DNA from: Ureibacillus acetophenoni
Lineage (GTDB): Bacteria > Bacillota > Bacilli > Bacillales_A > Planococcaceae
DNA length: 64,000 nt
Reading direction: 5' to 3'
Assembly (NCBI RefSeq): GCF_900220965.1
Contig: NZ_OBQC01000009.1
Location: forward strand, 1-64,000
Numbering within the stretch: position 1 is the stretch's first letter; each line of letters begins with the position of its first letter. The translations under genes were made by a program, and so were the position numbers. The notes beneath the pieces were generated by a model. That model worked only from the letters and a program-made list of their open reading frames with translations, made no database searches and had not been told where the DNA came from. This document shows, piece after piece, positions 1-9,798 of the stretch.

Positions 1-846
1 GGAGTTATTATTTCCAATCCCGATACATTTGTGTCGATTGGAAACTTATCATCACCTACGACTCTACTAGCGATTATTGGCTTGGTTATTACGATAGTTA
101 TGTTAGTACGTGGAATAAATGGAGGAATTTTTTATGGAATGATCATTACCACGATTATTGGAATGATTGTTGGATTAATTAATGTTCCTTCAAAAGTTAT
201 TGGAAGTATACCGAGCTTGAAACCAACGTTTGGTGTCGTGTTTTCTCATTTGGATCAAGTTTTCACCCCTGAATTATTGGCAGTGATCTTTACTTTTTTA
301 ATAGTTGCCTTTTTTGATACGGCTGGAGCTTTAATTGCACTAACCAGTCAAGCGGGAATGATGAAAGGGAATACGGTTCCGAATATAGGAAGAGCATTGC
401 TTGCCGATTCTACCGCTAGTGCAGTTGGGGCAATACTAGGAACATCCACACCTGCGACGAGTGTTGAATCATCTGCTGGAATTGCAGTCGGAGGAAGAAC
501 AGGCTTTACAGCTGTCATTATTGCTGCTTGTTTTACAATTGCTTTGTTCTTTTCACCAGTTCTTTCAGTTATTACATTGGAGGTTACAGCCCCTGCATTA
601 ATTATTGTAGGATCATTAATGGCAATGGAGATAAGAAAAATAGATTGGACTAAGCTGGAAATTGTCATTCCATCCTTTTTAACCATCATCATGATGCCCC
701 TAACTTCTAGTGTAGCAATTGGTCTTGCATTTGGTTTTATTCTTTATCCACTTTGTTTAGTAGCACAAAAGCGTTATAAAGAAGTTCATCCGATTATGTA
801 TGTGCTTTGTTTGTTATTTATACTATACTTTGCTTTTATAGTATAG
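1..846 (+). CDS. NCS2-family purine permease (AzgA/PbuG-like), 3' part only
   Basis: The frame is open from base 1, so the start lies upstream and only about the last 281 residues are present. The protein is a run of hydrophobic segments. The stretch ESSAGIAVGGRTG, near residue 155 of the visible part, is the hallmark of the AzgA branch of NCS2 transporters (family knowledge), which import guanine, hypoxanthine or adenine by proton symport at the cytoplasmic membrane. The exact purine cannot be told from this fragment. A strong terminator follows 25 bases after the stop, so it is the last gene of its transcript. Confidence in the family is high. Confidence 0.9.
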   Translation, partial: GVIISNPDTFVSIGNLSSPTTLLAIIGLVITIVMLVRGINGGIFYGMIITTIIGMIVGLINVPSKVIGSIPSLKPTFGVVFSHLDQVFTPELLAVIFTFLIVAFFDTAGALIALTSQAGMMKGNTVPNIGRALLADSTASAVGAILGTSTPATSVESSAGIAVGGRTGFTAVIIAACFTIALFFSPVLSVITLEVTAPALIIVGSLMAMEIRKIDWTKLEIVIPSFLTIIMMPLTSSVAIGLAFGFILYPLCLVAQKRYKEVHPIMYVLCLLFILYFAFIV

Positions 847-870
847 TGCTTAGCTACTATAAGAGTGGCA

Positions 871-910
871 AAAAGCCAAAATCCTTTAAAACAAAGGGTT
901 TTGGCTTTTT
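871..910 (+). terminator. Rho-independent terminator after the purine permease
   Basis: An AAAGCCAAAA-type arm pairs with TTTTGGCTTT around a short A-rich loop and runs into a T tract. It closes the permease transcript. Confidence 0.85.
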
Positions 911-991
911 CTAATCAAAACTATATGAATAGTGATAGGTAAACTGGAAAAGCTATCATTAATCTTTGAATGAACGGTGGTTATGAAATTT

Positions 992-1627
992 ATGGAATGG
1001 GATCATATATGGAAGGCCGTTTTAGTTGTTATTGCGGGAACAGTTCTTTTGAGAATTGCAGGTAGGAAGACGATTTCACAAATGACGTTGGCAGAAACAG
1101 TGATCATGATTGGAATTGGTTCATTACTTATTCAACCCATAGCTGGGGAAGATATTTGGACAACGATATTGGTTGGTGGAGTCCTAGTTGGAACACTGTT
1201 AGTAATGGAGTTTATGCAATTAAAATCTGATACTTTCGAAAAATTGATTACAGGTAAAGCTAAGGTAGTAATTGAAAACGGAAATTTGAATGAAAAAAAT
1301 TTGAAGAAACTTCGATTAACAGTCGATCAACTCGAAATGAAATTAAGGCAATATAACGTATCTAAATTAAGTGATGTGAAATGGGCAACGTTAGAACCAA
1401 ATGGACAATTAGGTTTTGAGCTCATACAGGATGCTCAACCAGTAACAAAAAAAGATTTCGAAGAATTTAAACAAATCATGCTCAATTTATCATTAAGTCA
1501 TTCTCAAGAAAATCATACCTTTCAACTATTAAACGAACTAAACAATAAGGTTGATAACCAAGACAATTTATTCGCAGAAGTTCATAACAAAGGTCATCAA
1601 ACCTCTCCGCCAAAGCACCTACAATAA
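992..1627 (+). CDS. DUF421-family membrane protein (YetF/YkjA-like)
   Basis: The N-terminal half has about three membrane segments with the signature GRKTISQMTLAETVIMIGIGS, shortened here in meaning to the DUF421 core. The C-terminal half is a soluble cytoplasmic domain (KAKVVIENG, then LRLTVDQLEMKLRQ) typical of this family. Function is unknown; relatives in Bacillus are sporulation- or stress-linked membrane proteins. ATG codons lie at 983 and 992 and a GTG at 977. The GGTGG at 976-980 fits the start at 992 best. It stands alone between two terminators. Confidence 0.75.
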   Translation: MEWDHIWKAVLVVIAGTVLLRIAGRKTISQMTLAETVIMIGIGSLLIQPIAGEDIWTTILVGGVLVGTLLVMEFMQLKSDTFEKLITGKAKVVIENGNLNEKNLKKLRLTVDQLEMKLRQYNVSKLSDVKWATLEPNGQLGFELIQDAQPVTKKDFEEFKQIMLNLSLSHSQENHTFQLLNELNNKVDNQDNLFAEVHNKGHQTSPPKHLQ

Positions 1628-1657
1628 AAAAGGGACGAGGTACTTTACCATCGTCCC
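1625..1657 (-). terminator. Terminator for the minus-strand M20 peptidase gene
   Basis: GGGACGA (1632-1638) pairs with TCGTCCC (1651-1657). The A-run before it on the plus strand gives the U tract for minus-strand transcripts. It may also stop the DUF421 transcript. Confidence 0.7.
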
Positions 1658-1671
1658 AAAATTAAATCCTA

Positions 1672-2940
1672 TTAAATTTCCTTAGTAAGCAATGGCCTCG
1701 AAACACCCTCTAAACCAACAAGCCCCAAAACAGTTAGAAGTAAATTCTGCACCCCATAATAAGCATCCTGAGGGTCAAAGTATTCATTTAACGTATGAAT
1801 GCCTCCAAAATCTCCACCTCCGCCAAGGGTTATGGCTGGGATTCCTAGAGAAATTGGAATATTGGAATCCGTACTTGATGCTGGATTTGAATCGGGTTCA
1901 AATCCGAGAGTTGATGCGGCAGCTGCAGCAGCTTGTACAATAATTGCGTCAGGGCTTTGTGAACCAGCAGGCCGATCTCCAACTTGTTCAATAGTCAGAG
2001 TGATATCATCGGATCGATTCCAACGAAGATTTTCTTCATCTTTTGCTTGATTGATAATAGTTAATACTTTATCTTCTAATAATTTTAACTCATCTTGAGA
2101 GTTTGAACGTAGATCAATGAACATCTCAGCTTTTTCTGAAATAGTATTAATGGATGTTCCACCTTCAATCACGCCTACATTAAAAGTAGTTTTTGGATTT
2201 TCTGGTGTTTCGATATCTGCGATTTTCGCAATTGCTCTACCCATTGCATGAATTGGGTTCGGTGTTCCAAAAGCTCCAAAGCTATGGCCACCTGGTCCTT
2301 GATAAGTGACTTTATAACGTTTGCTGCCCGTGCCTAAATAAGTAATTCGGCTTGGTTCACCAGGTTCGATGGAAATAAATCCGTCGATATCGTCTCTATT
2401 TTTAAATAAAGTCTTAACACCACGTAAATCTCCTAGACCTTCTTCACCAACTGTTGCACCTATTATTAAATCACCAACGGTTTGTAAATTGGCCTCATTT
2501 AAAGCTCTCGTAAGCGAAAGTACAACAGCCAAGCCTCTGCCGTCATCAGAGATTCCAGGAGCATATACTTTTCCATCTTTTCTCTTTGCAACAACATCTG
2601 TCCCTAAAGGAAACACTGTGTCTAGATGGGCACATACTACTAATTTTGGACCGCCGCCTGTACCTGGTCTAATTCCGAAAACATTTCCTACTTCATCTAC
2701 TGTAATATCCTGAATGCCAAGCTCTTCAAGTTTATTCTTGTAAAGTTTGCCTTTCGTTTCTTCCAAAAAAGTAGGTGCCTCAATAGCTGTCAGTTCGATT
2801 TGTTCTTCAGTTGTATTGTCGTTATCATCTTTCAGAAAGGAAAGTGCTTTCTCCACTTGAGCGTTAGAAGTGAGTACATTAAATAGACTATTCACTTGTT
2901 CACTAACGACAATCTTTTCTGTAACGGTTTCATTAATCAT
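1672..2940 (-). CDS. M20-family metallopeptidase (PepT-like aminopeptidase/hydrolase)
   Basis: A di-zinc M20 hydrolase predicted to be cytoplasmic. Visible motifs in order are AHLDTVFP (metal His with catalytic Asp), SDDGRG (bridging Asp), GEEGLGD (catalytic Glu and metal ligand), an IEPG acidic ligand and a late GGIHTLNEYFD (last metal His). The inserted dimerisation domain carries GPGGHSFGAFG. About 422 residues is usual. The upstream ATG at 2955 has no ribosome site, whereas GGGAG sits 8 bases before the ATG at 2940, so I chose 2940. It is divergent from a second M20 operon starting at 3188; the shared 250-base region carries an inverted repeat. The substrate, probably short peptides, is inferred. 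Confidence 0.85.
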   Translation of the reverse strand: MINETVTEKIVVSEQVNSLFNVLTSNAQVEKALSFLKDDNDNTTEEQIELTAIEAPTFLEETKGKLYKNKLEELGIQDITVDEVGNVFGIRPGTGGGPKLVVCAHLDTVFPLGTDVVAKRKDGKVYAPGISDDGRGLAVVLSLTRALNEANLQTVGDLIIGATVGEEGLGDLRGVKTLFKNRDDIDGFISIEPGEPSRITYLGTGSKRYKVTYQGPGGHSFGAFGTPNPIHAMGRAIAKIADIETPENPKTTFNVGVIEGGTSINTISEKAEMFIDLRSNSQDELKLLEDKVLTIINQAKDEENLRWNRSDDITLTIEQVGDRPAGSQSPDAIIVQAAAAAASTLGFEPDSNPASSTDSNIPISLGIPAITLGGGGDFGGIHTLNEYFDPQDAYYGVQNLLLTVLGLVGLEGVSRPLLTKEI

Positions 2941-3080
2941 TCTATCATCTCCCATATCTAAATAAAATATAAGCCCGTTTATTACTTAGATGCATATTAA
3001 TCTATTTTAAATTATCAGTCAATTAAGAAAGTTAGAGTGCTAGATTATAAACTCAAAAAAGTACGAGACTAGAAATTTAT

Positions 3081-3107
3081 TTTCTAACAATTCAAAATAG
3101 TTAGAAA
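3081..3107. promoter_or_regulatory. Inverted repeat between divergent M20 genes, candidate operator
   Basis: TTTCTAAC at 3081-3088 and GTTAGAAA at 3100-3107 are perfect inverted 8-mers whose centres are 19 bases apart, about two helical turns. The site lies some 80 bases before the start at 3188 and within the divergent promoter region. I infer a binding site, perhaps for the regulator encoded at 7511-8812. Confidence 0.4.
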
Positions 3108-3187
3108 GTTACTTGACTAGTATTTTTCAATTGTTTACCATTAAGGAAATATTTTTGGCAAATTTCCGAAAATGGGGGGATTTAAAC

Positions 3188-4573
3188 ATGGGAAAATCTA
3201 TAAATGAAATCATCAATGAAAATCGTGACCTTTATAAACAATGGCTCATCGATTTTTGTGCAGTCCCGAGTGTTGCAGCACAGAACAGAGGGATGGAAGA
3301 AAGCAAAAAATTTCTTCAACATTTATTTGATACTTATATAAAAGAGGAAGTTGAATTTATTGAAACAAGTGGATATCCAGTTGCTTATTCACATATAAAG
3401 TCTGATTCACCTTATACGATTAGTTTTTATAATCATTACGATGTACAACCTGAAGATCCGATTGAATTATGGAATTCACCACCATTTGAAGCGACTGAAA
3501 AGGATGGAAAAATTTATGCGCGGGGCATTGCTGATAACAAAGGGAATTTAATCGCAAGACTTGCAGCGGTACATGCGTTGAAACAACAAAATCCGTATCT
3601 TCCACTCAACGTAAAATTTATTTTTGAAGGGGAAGAAGAGATTGGAAGTATTCACCTTTCAGAGTTCGCTGAGAATCATACAGATAAAATTCAATCTGAC
3701 GGCAACGTTTGGGAGTTTGGCTATCGTGATGTGGATGGTAGACTACAAGTTTCCCTTGGCGTAAAGGGGATGCTTTATGTTGAACTTTCTGCTGAAGGAG
3801 CAAATACGGACCTTCATTCCGCAAACGCATCGATTATAGAAAGTCCTGCATGGAGACTTCTTTTTGCACTGACTAGCTTAAAGGATCAGAACGATAAAGT
3901 TTTAATTCCCGGATTTTATGATGACGTAATCGAACCAACAGATGAAGAAATTGAATTTCTTTCCCAATATTTATTTGACGAAGAGGCGAATAAAGAGCAT
4001 CTAGGAATCTCTCAATTTGTGAATAATTTAACAGGATTAAGTTTAAAGAAGAAGCATTTGTTTGAACCAACATGCAACATTTGTGGAATTAACTCCGGAT
4101 ATACAGGGGAAGGTTCAAAAACAGTACTACCTAACCATGCTTTTGCAAAATTAGATTTTAGATTAGTTCCAGGACAAGATTCAGAACGAATTTTAAAACT
4201 TTTACGAGAACATTTGGACAATCAAGGGTTCCAGGATATAAAAATCAAAGAAATGTCCGGTGTTCAAGCAGCGAGAACTCATCCTACAGAAACAATTGTA
4301 GAGGCAGTGATTGAAACAGTAACTGAAAGCGAAGAAATGTCTCCAAATATCGTACCGAATACACCTGGAACAGGGCCGATGTATGATTTATGCCAACGTT
4401 TTGGTATCCCATCTGTCTCCTTTGGTGTTGGACACTACGCATCGAATAACCATGCACCAAATGAAAACATTCGTGTACAAGATTTTTATAAACATATTGA
4501 ACAAGTGGCAGACCTTATTGTGCGATTTGAAAAAAAACTAGCAAGTAAAGGAGTAGTAAAATCATGCAATTAA
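3188..4573 (+). CDS. M20-family dipeptidase-like metallohydrolase
   Basis: A cytoplasmic M20 hydrolase of the dipeptidase/carnosinase-like branch, 461 residues. Motifs are NHYDVQPEDP (metal His and Asp), RGIADNKGN (bridging Asp), FEGEEEIGS (catalytic Glu pair), a lid region with LHSANAS, and a late SNNHAPNENI (last metal His). An upstream in-frame ATG at 3113 lacks a ribosome site; GGGGG lies 8 bases before the ATG at 3188. Its last codons overlap the next gene by 10 bases, so the two are translationally coupled. It likely hydrolyses short peptides delivered through the linked binding protein; the substrate is inferred. Confidence 0.85.
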   Translation: MGKSINEIINENRDLYKQWLIDFCAVPSVAAQNRGMEESKKFLQHLFDTYIKEEVEFIETSGYPVAYSHIKSDSPYTISFYNHYDVQPEDPIELWNSPPFEATEKDGKIYARGIADNKGNLIARLAAVHALKQQNPYLPLNVKFIFEGEEEIGSIHLSEFAENHTDKIQSDGNVWEFGYRDVDGRLQVSLGVKGMLYVELSAEGANTDLHSANASIIESPAWRLLFALTSLKDQNDKVLIPGFYDDVIEPTDEEIEFLSQYLFDEEANKEHLGISQFVNNLTGLSLKKKHLFEPTCNICGINSGYTGEGSKTVLPNHAFAKLDFRLVPGQDSERILKLLREHLDNQGFQDIKIKEMSGVQAARTHPTETIVEAVIETVTESEEMSPNIVPNTPGTGPMYDLCQRFGIPSVSFGVGHYASNNHAPNENIRVQDFYKHIEQVADLIVRFEKKLASKGVVKSCN

Positions 4574-5781
4574 CACAAAGCGAAGCATTCAAAAACGTAG
4601 AAAGTAAATACCCGGATATTAATAAAGCGATTTTACGAAATTTAGAAACTGTCATTCAAATTCGTAGAGATTTAAGACAGCATCCAGAACTATCATTTGA
4701 GGAAAAACGAACATCTAGTATTGTCGCAAACTACTTAAGAGAGTGGGGCTACGAGGTTCAAGAAGGCGTTGGTGGTACCGGTGTTGTTGGTATTTTAAAG
4801 GGAAAAAATCCAGGTAAGGTGATAGGGCTTAGAGCAGATATGGATGCCCTTCCGATGAATGATGAAATATCTGAACCGTATAAAAGTATCAATGAAGGTG
4901 TTGCACACACTTGTGGACACGATGTTCACACTTCAAATCTATTAGGAGTTGCAAAGGTTTTTAGTGAACTAGGTCTTGAAAAAGGAACACTAAAACTGAT
5001 TTTCCAACCAGCTGAGGAAATCGGTAAAGGTGCAAAAGCAATGATTGATGATGGAGTGTTAGAAAATCCAAAATTAGATAAGCTTATTGGATTACATGTT
5101 GCCCCTAATTTAGATGTAGGTGAATTCTCTCTAGCAAATTCAAAATATGATTGTGCAGCAGTTGATATTTTTGAACTAGTCATCGAAGGAAAAGGTGGAC
5201 ATGCAGCGCACCCTCATAAAGCAGTTGACGCAGTGATGATTACTGCACAAGTATTAGTTGCAATGCAGCAAATCGTTAGTAGACAAGTAGATCCTCTAAA
5301 GCCAGTAGTTTTAAGTTTCGGTCAAATCGTAGGGGGAACAAAAGGAAATATATTACCAAGTACAGTAACAGTGAATGGAACGGTACGAACATTAGATCCG
5401 GATGTTAGAAATCAAGTTCCAGAGTCAATGGAGAAAATCGCAAATGGAATTGCTGAGTCATTTGGAGCGCAGGCGCGTTTAGATTATCAAAGGGTTACTC
5501 CATCAATGAGCACCAACGAGCAAGCTAAAAATGAATTCGGTGAGCTAGTAACTGAACTGTTCGGCGAAGAATCAATGCATTGGTTAACTCCTTCTATGGG
5601 AGGAGAGGACTTTGCCTATTTCTCAAAACTTGTTCCATCTTTATTCTTCAGACTAGGTTCAAGATCTAGTGATCAAACAGATTATTCAATTCATCATCCA
5701 AAGTTTGATATTGATGAACAAGCGATTCGTTATGGCATGACGTTATTTAGTGTTTTATCATACAAATTTTTAAATGAGTAA
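4564..5781 (+). CDS. M20D-family amidohydrolase (N-acyl-amino-acid/hippurate hydrolase type)
   Basis: About 405 residues. The M20D signature is complete: RRDLRQHPELSFEE near the start, GLRADMDALP, THTCGHD-type CGHDVHTS (metal Cys/His), QPAEEIGKGA (catalytic Glu), IEGKGGHAAHPH in the lid domain and MGGEDFAYF near the end. Such enzymes cleave the amide bond of N-acylated amino acids or related conjugates in the cytoplasm. The ATG overlaps the upstream peptidase gene, and the binding-protein gene follows after 14 bases, so the three form one operon. The natural substrate cannot be read from sequence. Confidence 0.87.
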   Translation: MQLTQSEAFKNVESKYPDINKAILRNLETVIQIRRDLRQHPELSFEEKRTSSIVANYLREWGYEVQEGVGGTGVVGILKGKNPGKVIGLRADMDALPMNDEISEPYKSINEGVAHTCGHDVHTSNLLGVAKVFSELGLEKGTLKLIFQPAEEIGKGAKAMIDDGVLENPKLDKLIGLHVAPNLDVGEFSLANSKYDCAAVDIFELVIEGKGGHAAHPHKAVDAVMITAQVLVAMQQIVSRQVDPLKPVVLSFGQIVGGTKGNILPSTVTVNGTVRTLDPDVRNQVPESMEKIANGIAESFGAQARLDYQRVTPSMSTNEQAKNEFGELVTELFGEESMHWLTPSMGGEDFAYFSKLVPSLFFRLGSRSSDQTDYSIHHPKFDIDEQAIRYGMTLFSVLSYKFLNE

Positions 5782-5795
5782 AAGGGGGAATAGAT

Positions 5796-7355
5796 ATGAA
5801 AAAGACGTACTTAATTGTGATTATGGCTTTTCTATTAGTACTATCAGCATGTAGCAACAATAGTGAAGGTACATCAACATCAACAGCTGACAACGGGAAA
5901 ACAACAGACCAACAAAGCGAGAAAAAGGTATTAGTCATTGCAAATGGGAATGATATGGTTTCATTTGATATCCATAATCACAACAATACGAGTACAGAAG
6001 CTATCCACGTCAATATGTTTGACTACTTAGTTAGAAATACAGGAGATGGGTTTGAAGGAGTATTAGTTGAGAGTTTTGAAAATATCGATGATACTACTTG
6101 GTCGTTTAAATTAAAAGAAGGGGTTACATTCCATGATGGTTCCCCATTAACAGCGGAGGACGTAAAGTTTTCTCTGGAACGTGCAGCAAAAGACAACACA
6201 TTACTTGAACATGGTAGTTATAAACAAATTAAAGAAGTAGTCGTTAAAAGTGAACTAGAATTTGATATTGTCACTGAAAATCCAGAACCAGCACTTTTAA
6301 ACCGTATTTCCCGTATTGGTTCAGGAATTTTACCAAAGAACTAAATTGAAGAAAATGGTTGGGATGTATTTTTACAAAAACCTATAGGTTCAGGTCCATA
6401 CAAATTTAAAGAATGGAAAAAAGATGACCGCGTCGTCCTTGAGAAAAATGAAGATTATTTTGGCGGAACACCAAAATGGGATGAAGTTGTCTTCCGTTCT
6501 ATTCCAGAAGATTCAACGCGTGTATCTGAAGTGATCACAGGTGGTGTTGATATTGCGGTGAATATTCCACCTACAGATGTCCAAAGAATTGATTCAACTG
6601 AAGGTGTATCAATTGTAAAATCTCCCACACAACGTGTATTGCTATTAGCTCTTCGAACAGGTGGCGATGGCCCAACTGCTGATCCAAAAGTACGTGAAGC
6701 AATTGATTTAGCGATTGATAAAAAAATCATTGTCGATACGCTATTACAAGGTATGGGAACTGTAACAAGAACTCGTGTTACTCCTGGTAACGTTGGAGCA
6801 AACGAAAGCCTTTATGGTGTTTCCTTATATGACCAAGAACGTGCTCGTGAGCTACTTAAAGAAGCTGGATATGAAGATGGGTTAACAGTCACAATGTCAT
6901 CTCCAAGCGGACGTTATTTAAAAGATAAAGAAGCAGCAGAATTAATAACTGCCATGCTTGCTGAAGTCGGCATTACAGTTAAACTAGAGTTTTTAGAATG
7001 GAGTAGCTTTAGCGAAAAATATCAAGGCAAATCGTTTGGTGATATTTTCATGATTGCTTACGGAAACTCTATGTTTGATGCTTCGTTAGCGTTAGATCGA
7101 TTAAAGTTTGAAAAAGCAGCAGGAGAAACGGATTACAACAATCCAGAAGTAGAAAGTTTACTTCAAGAAGCTGAGAAAAACATGAACTTAGAAGAACGCG
7201 CACAACAATATATGAAAGCACAAGAAATGATTGCAGAAGATCGTCCGTACATTTTCTTATATCAAATGGATTCAGTTTACGGAGTTAACGATCGTATTGA
7301 ATTTAACCCTAATTTAAATGAAATGTTTTATGTTGATGAAATCACTTTGAAATAA
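5796..7355 (+). pseudogene. Oligopeptide-binding lipoprotein (SBP family 5), interrupted by one in-frame TAA
   Basis: The gene starts with AAAGGGGG and a good spacing. It encodes a signal peptide with lipobox LSAC, then a family 5 extracellular solute-binding fold (VTFHDGSPLTAEDVKFSLER, PIGSGPYKFKEW, late domain II). The frame is broken only by TAA at 6342-6344, between LPKN and IEENGW. The rest of the 519-residue frame is open and well conserved. One base change (TAT or TAC to TAA, or AAA to TAA) would explain it. No permease or ATPase genes accompany it, so it may feed another ABC transporter. It could be a real inactivation, a sequencing error or a read-through case. Confidence 0.85.
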
Positions 7356-7384
7356 TAAAAGGAGGTTAATCCTCCATTTAGGAG

Positions 7385-7426
7385 ATGACACCTGCCTTAT
7401 CTATGACATGCGGGTGTCATTTTTAT
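7385..7426 (+). terminator. Terminator after the M20/SBP operon
   Basis: ATGACACCTGC (7385-7395) pairs with GCGGGTGTCAT (7410-7420), followed by TTTTTATT. A small inverted repeat GGAGG...CCTCC precedes it at about 7362-7374. Confidence 0.85.
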
Positions 7427-7510
7427 TCACGAAGTCCATCATCTTACTGTTTGTTCACCCTTTACAAACAGAAAAATATAATTAAAAAATGTAATGGAGA
7501 GTAAGGGAAG

Positions 7511-8812
7511 ATGAAAGTGAAAATTGGTGCAATAGGAGCAGCGGATTCATTAGAAAAAATAAAAGATGTCGCGTTAAAAGACAATCGAATTGAATTGATT
7601 GGATTTTCTTATGACGATTATGAAGAATTAAAAAACATATTAAGAGAAAATAAAACAAAAGTAGATCAATGGATTTTCTCAGGACAGTATCCTTATGATT
7701 ATGCGATAAGACATCAATTAATTGATGAACAAGATGGAAGTTTTCCACCACTTCATGGAATTAGTTTTCTTGGAACTTTTCTACGAATAGTTAAGGAAAG
7801 AGGTCATTTCGTATCAAAAATTAGCTTAGATACGATTGATAAAAAAATTGTTCAACAATTACTATCTGAATTTTCCATTGATGATTGTTTAATTGCCTTA
7901 TCTCCATATGAATATAATAAATCCTCTGAAGAAATTATTGATTTTCATATAGAACAACATAGATTAGGAAATTCTGAAGTAGCTATAACCGGTTATTTAT
8001 CCGTTTATTTAGAACTGACGAAACGAAATATTCCTTGTTATCGTTTAGTTTCTTCCGAAATTGCTATTCAAAAAGAATTAGACTTATTGGTGACTAGAGC
8101 TCAATCACAATTAAATGAAAACTCCAGGGTTACTATTATCGGTATTGATGTAGTGGAAAATAATGAGCAATACTCGATTTATGAAAAGCAAAAACAGAGT
8201 TTAGAACTAGAACGAGAATTATTAGAGCTTACTGAAAAGTTAAATGGAAGTTTAAGAAAAGAAAATGATCGCATTTACATCTACACAACACATGGGGATT
8301 TCGAATTATCACTTGCTGACGAATCAATACTTCAAACTATTCGTGGTATCCAACTTTCCACAAATATAGAAATGAATATTGGGGTAGGCTCCGGTTATAC
8401 GGTTTATGAGGCAAAATTGAATTCGAATCTAGCTTGTGATGAAGGTAAACAGCGAGCAGGATCTAACATGCTCTACATAGATGAAAATAAAAATCTACTG
8501 GACATTTTGAGTCGAGAGAAAAATTCCGATACCTTGCCAAGGTTTTGGCAGGAAACTTTACAAAGGCATAACTATTCAACTACTACGCCATTGAAAATCT
8601 ATAGATACGTTATACTAAAGCAAATCGAACAATTCGGAAGCGACCTAATCACGAATCTATTAAAAAATACAGACCGAAACACACGACGTATTTTAAATGA
8701 TTTAGAAAAGATGGGACTGTTAGAATCGGTTTATGAGGAAGCGGTAGGAAAGCGAGGTCGACCGCGAAAGATTTATAAGATTGTTGCGGAGATGGATAAG
8801 CCGATAGCTTAA
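7511..8812 (+). CDS. Transcriptional regulator: sensor-like N-terminus, cyclase-fold-like middle, C-terminal winged helix
   Basis: I do not recognise a named family. Three parts are visible in 433 residues. The N-terminus begins MKVKIGAIGAADS and may be a ligand domain. The middle has NIGVGSGYTVYEAKLNSNLA near residue 290, which resembles the GGDEF/GTP-cyclohydrolase-III-like fold (inference). The C-terminus from about residue 365 reads as a winged helix ending GKRGRPRKIYKI. A gene with the same three-part layout lies at 42291-43556. Its position downstream of the M20 hydrolases and binding protein suggests it controls that operon. A ribosome site (AGGGAAG) precedes the ATG. Confidence 0.65.
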   Translation: MKVKIGAIGAADSLEKIKDVALKDNRIELIGFSYDDYEELKNILRENKTKVDQWIFSGQYPYDYAIRHQLIDEQDGSFPPLHGISFLGTFLRIVKERGHFVSKISLDTIDKKIVQQLLSEFSIDDCLIALSPYEYNKSSEEIIDFHIEQHRLGNSEVAITGYLSVYLELTKRNIPCYRLVSSEIAIQKELDLLVTRAQSQLNENSRVTIIGIDVVENNEQYSIYEKQKQSLELERELLELTEKLNGSLRKENDRIYIYTTHGDFELSLADESILQTIRGIQLSTNIEMNIGVGSGYTVYEAKLNSNLACDEGKQRAGSNMLYIDENKNLLDILSREKNSDTLPRFWQETLQRHNYSTTTPLKIYRYVILKQIEQFGSDLITNLLKNTDRNTRRILNDLEKMGLLESVYEEAVGKRGRPRKIYKIVAEMDKPIA

Positions 8813-8864
8813 TGCTGTCGGCTCTTTTAGATCGATACCGGGTTATATTCGAACCTACTAAATA

Positions 8865-9061
8865 ATAAATAGAGGTAAAAATTCCGCTTATTTGGAAATT
8901 CAATCAAAAAATAGCCGAAATAGAGGGAGAAATTACCCTTATCAACTTGAAATACCCTAAAATGGGGCGTTTTATTTCAAATAGAGGGAAATTTTACCCT
9001 TATTTTCCCCCAAAGTCATGCATCATTTTATCCTTAAAGGGAAATTCTCCCCTTATTTTTT
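8865..9061. repeat. Four-palindrome intergenic element, copy A
   Basis: This 400-base gap has no convincing gene. It holds four imperfect palindromes of about 27 bases at roughly 8865-8893, 8918-8944, 8979-9006 and 9033-9061, of the type AATAGAGGGA..TACCCTTATT. Start-to-start spacing is 53, 61 and 54 bases. The last unit runs into a T tract and could stop transcription. Copies B, C and D share the spacing. Confidence 0.75.
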
Positions 9062-9210
9062 TCATTTATCTTAGCTAGTTTTGCCAGACCTCTTTTCTAT
9101 CCGTCATTACATAATAATCCGCATAGATTACGACGCTTGTAAGATGTAGAGATATACACATTACCAATACTTAGATATCATTATTTGTAGTAACTAATTT
9201 GGAGGTATTT

Positions 9211-9705
9211 ATGTTTAGATTAGCAATGGAATCAGACTTACGTAAAATTATGGTAATAGTAGAGCAAATTGTTGAGGAAATGTCGACATCTGAGAATCGT
9301 CAATGGGATGAAACCTATCCATTAGCAGATGATTTTCTTCAAGACATCCATACCAATTCATTATATGTTTTTGAGGAAGACGCACAACTGAAAGGATTTA
9401 TTTCAATTAATAAAGAATACCCAGAGGAATATAATGAGCTGAATTGGAAAGCAGATGACTTTCTCGTTATTCATCGGTTAGCTGTAAATGCAGCAAATCG
9501 TAAAGAAGGAATTGCAACGAAGCTTATGCAATTTGCTGAACAACTTGCAAGAGAACGAGAAATCAAGTTTCTTAAATCCGATACATCTGAATTGAATGAA
9601 GGAATGAACCGATTATTTAACAAGCTTCAGTATGTGAAAGTTGGACAAGTTCGGTTAGGTGATAAGGACTTTAAATTTAATTGTTATGAAAAGGAACTTG
9701 ATTAA
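9211..9705 (+). CDS. GNAT-family N-acetyltransferase
   Basis: A 164-residue single-domain GNAT protein. The stretch VIHRLAVNAANRKEGIATKL is the acetyl-CoA-binding motif A with the R/Q-x-x-G-x-G/A pattern, followed by a helix and DTSELNEGMNRLFNKLQY, as in GNATs that act on small molecules or amino groups. The acceptor is unknown. I chose the ATG at 9211 because GGAGG sits five bases upstream; a TTG twelve bases earlier lacks a site. The gene is flanked by repeat copies A and B and has its own terminator, so it is monocistronic. Confidence 0.85.
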   Translation: MFRLAMESDLRKIMVIVEQIVEEMSTSENRQWDETYPLADDFLQDIHTNSLYVFEEDAQLKGFISINKEYPEEYNELNWKADDFLVIHRLAVNAANRKEGIATKLMQFAEQLAREREIKFLKSDTSELNEGMNRLFNKLQYVKVGQVRLGDKDFKFNCYEKELD

Positions 9706-9754
9706 CAAAATAGCTTATTTAATCGACCATAATACTAGGCGGTTGAAAAAAGGC

Positions 9755-9795
9755 AAAGCTAGCAGTCCATTGATCTGGATTGCTAGCTTTTATTT
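9755..9795 (+). terminator. Terminator after the GNAT gene
   Basis: AAAGCTAGCAGTCC (9755-9768) pairs with GGATTGCTAGCTTT (9777-9790) with one G-U pair, then TTATTT. Confidence 0.85.
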
Positions 9796-9798
9796 CTG

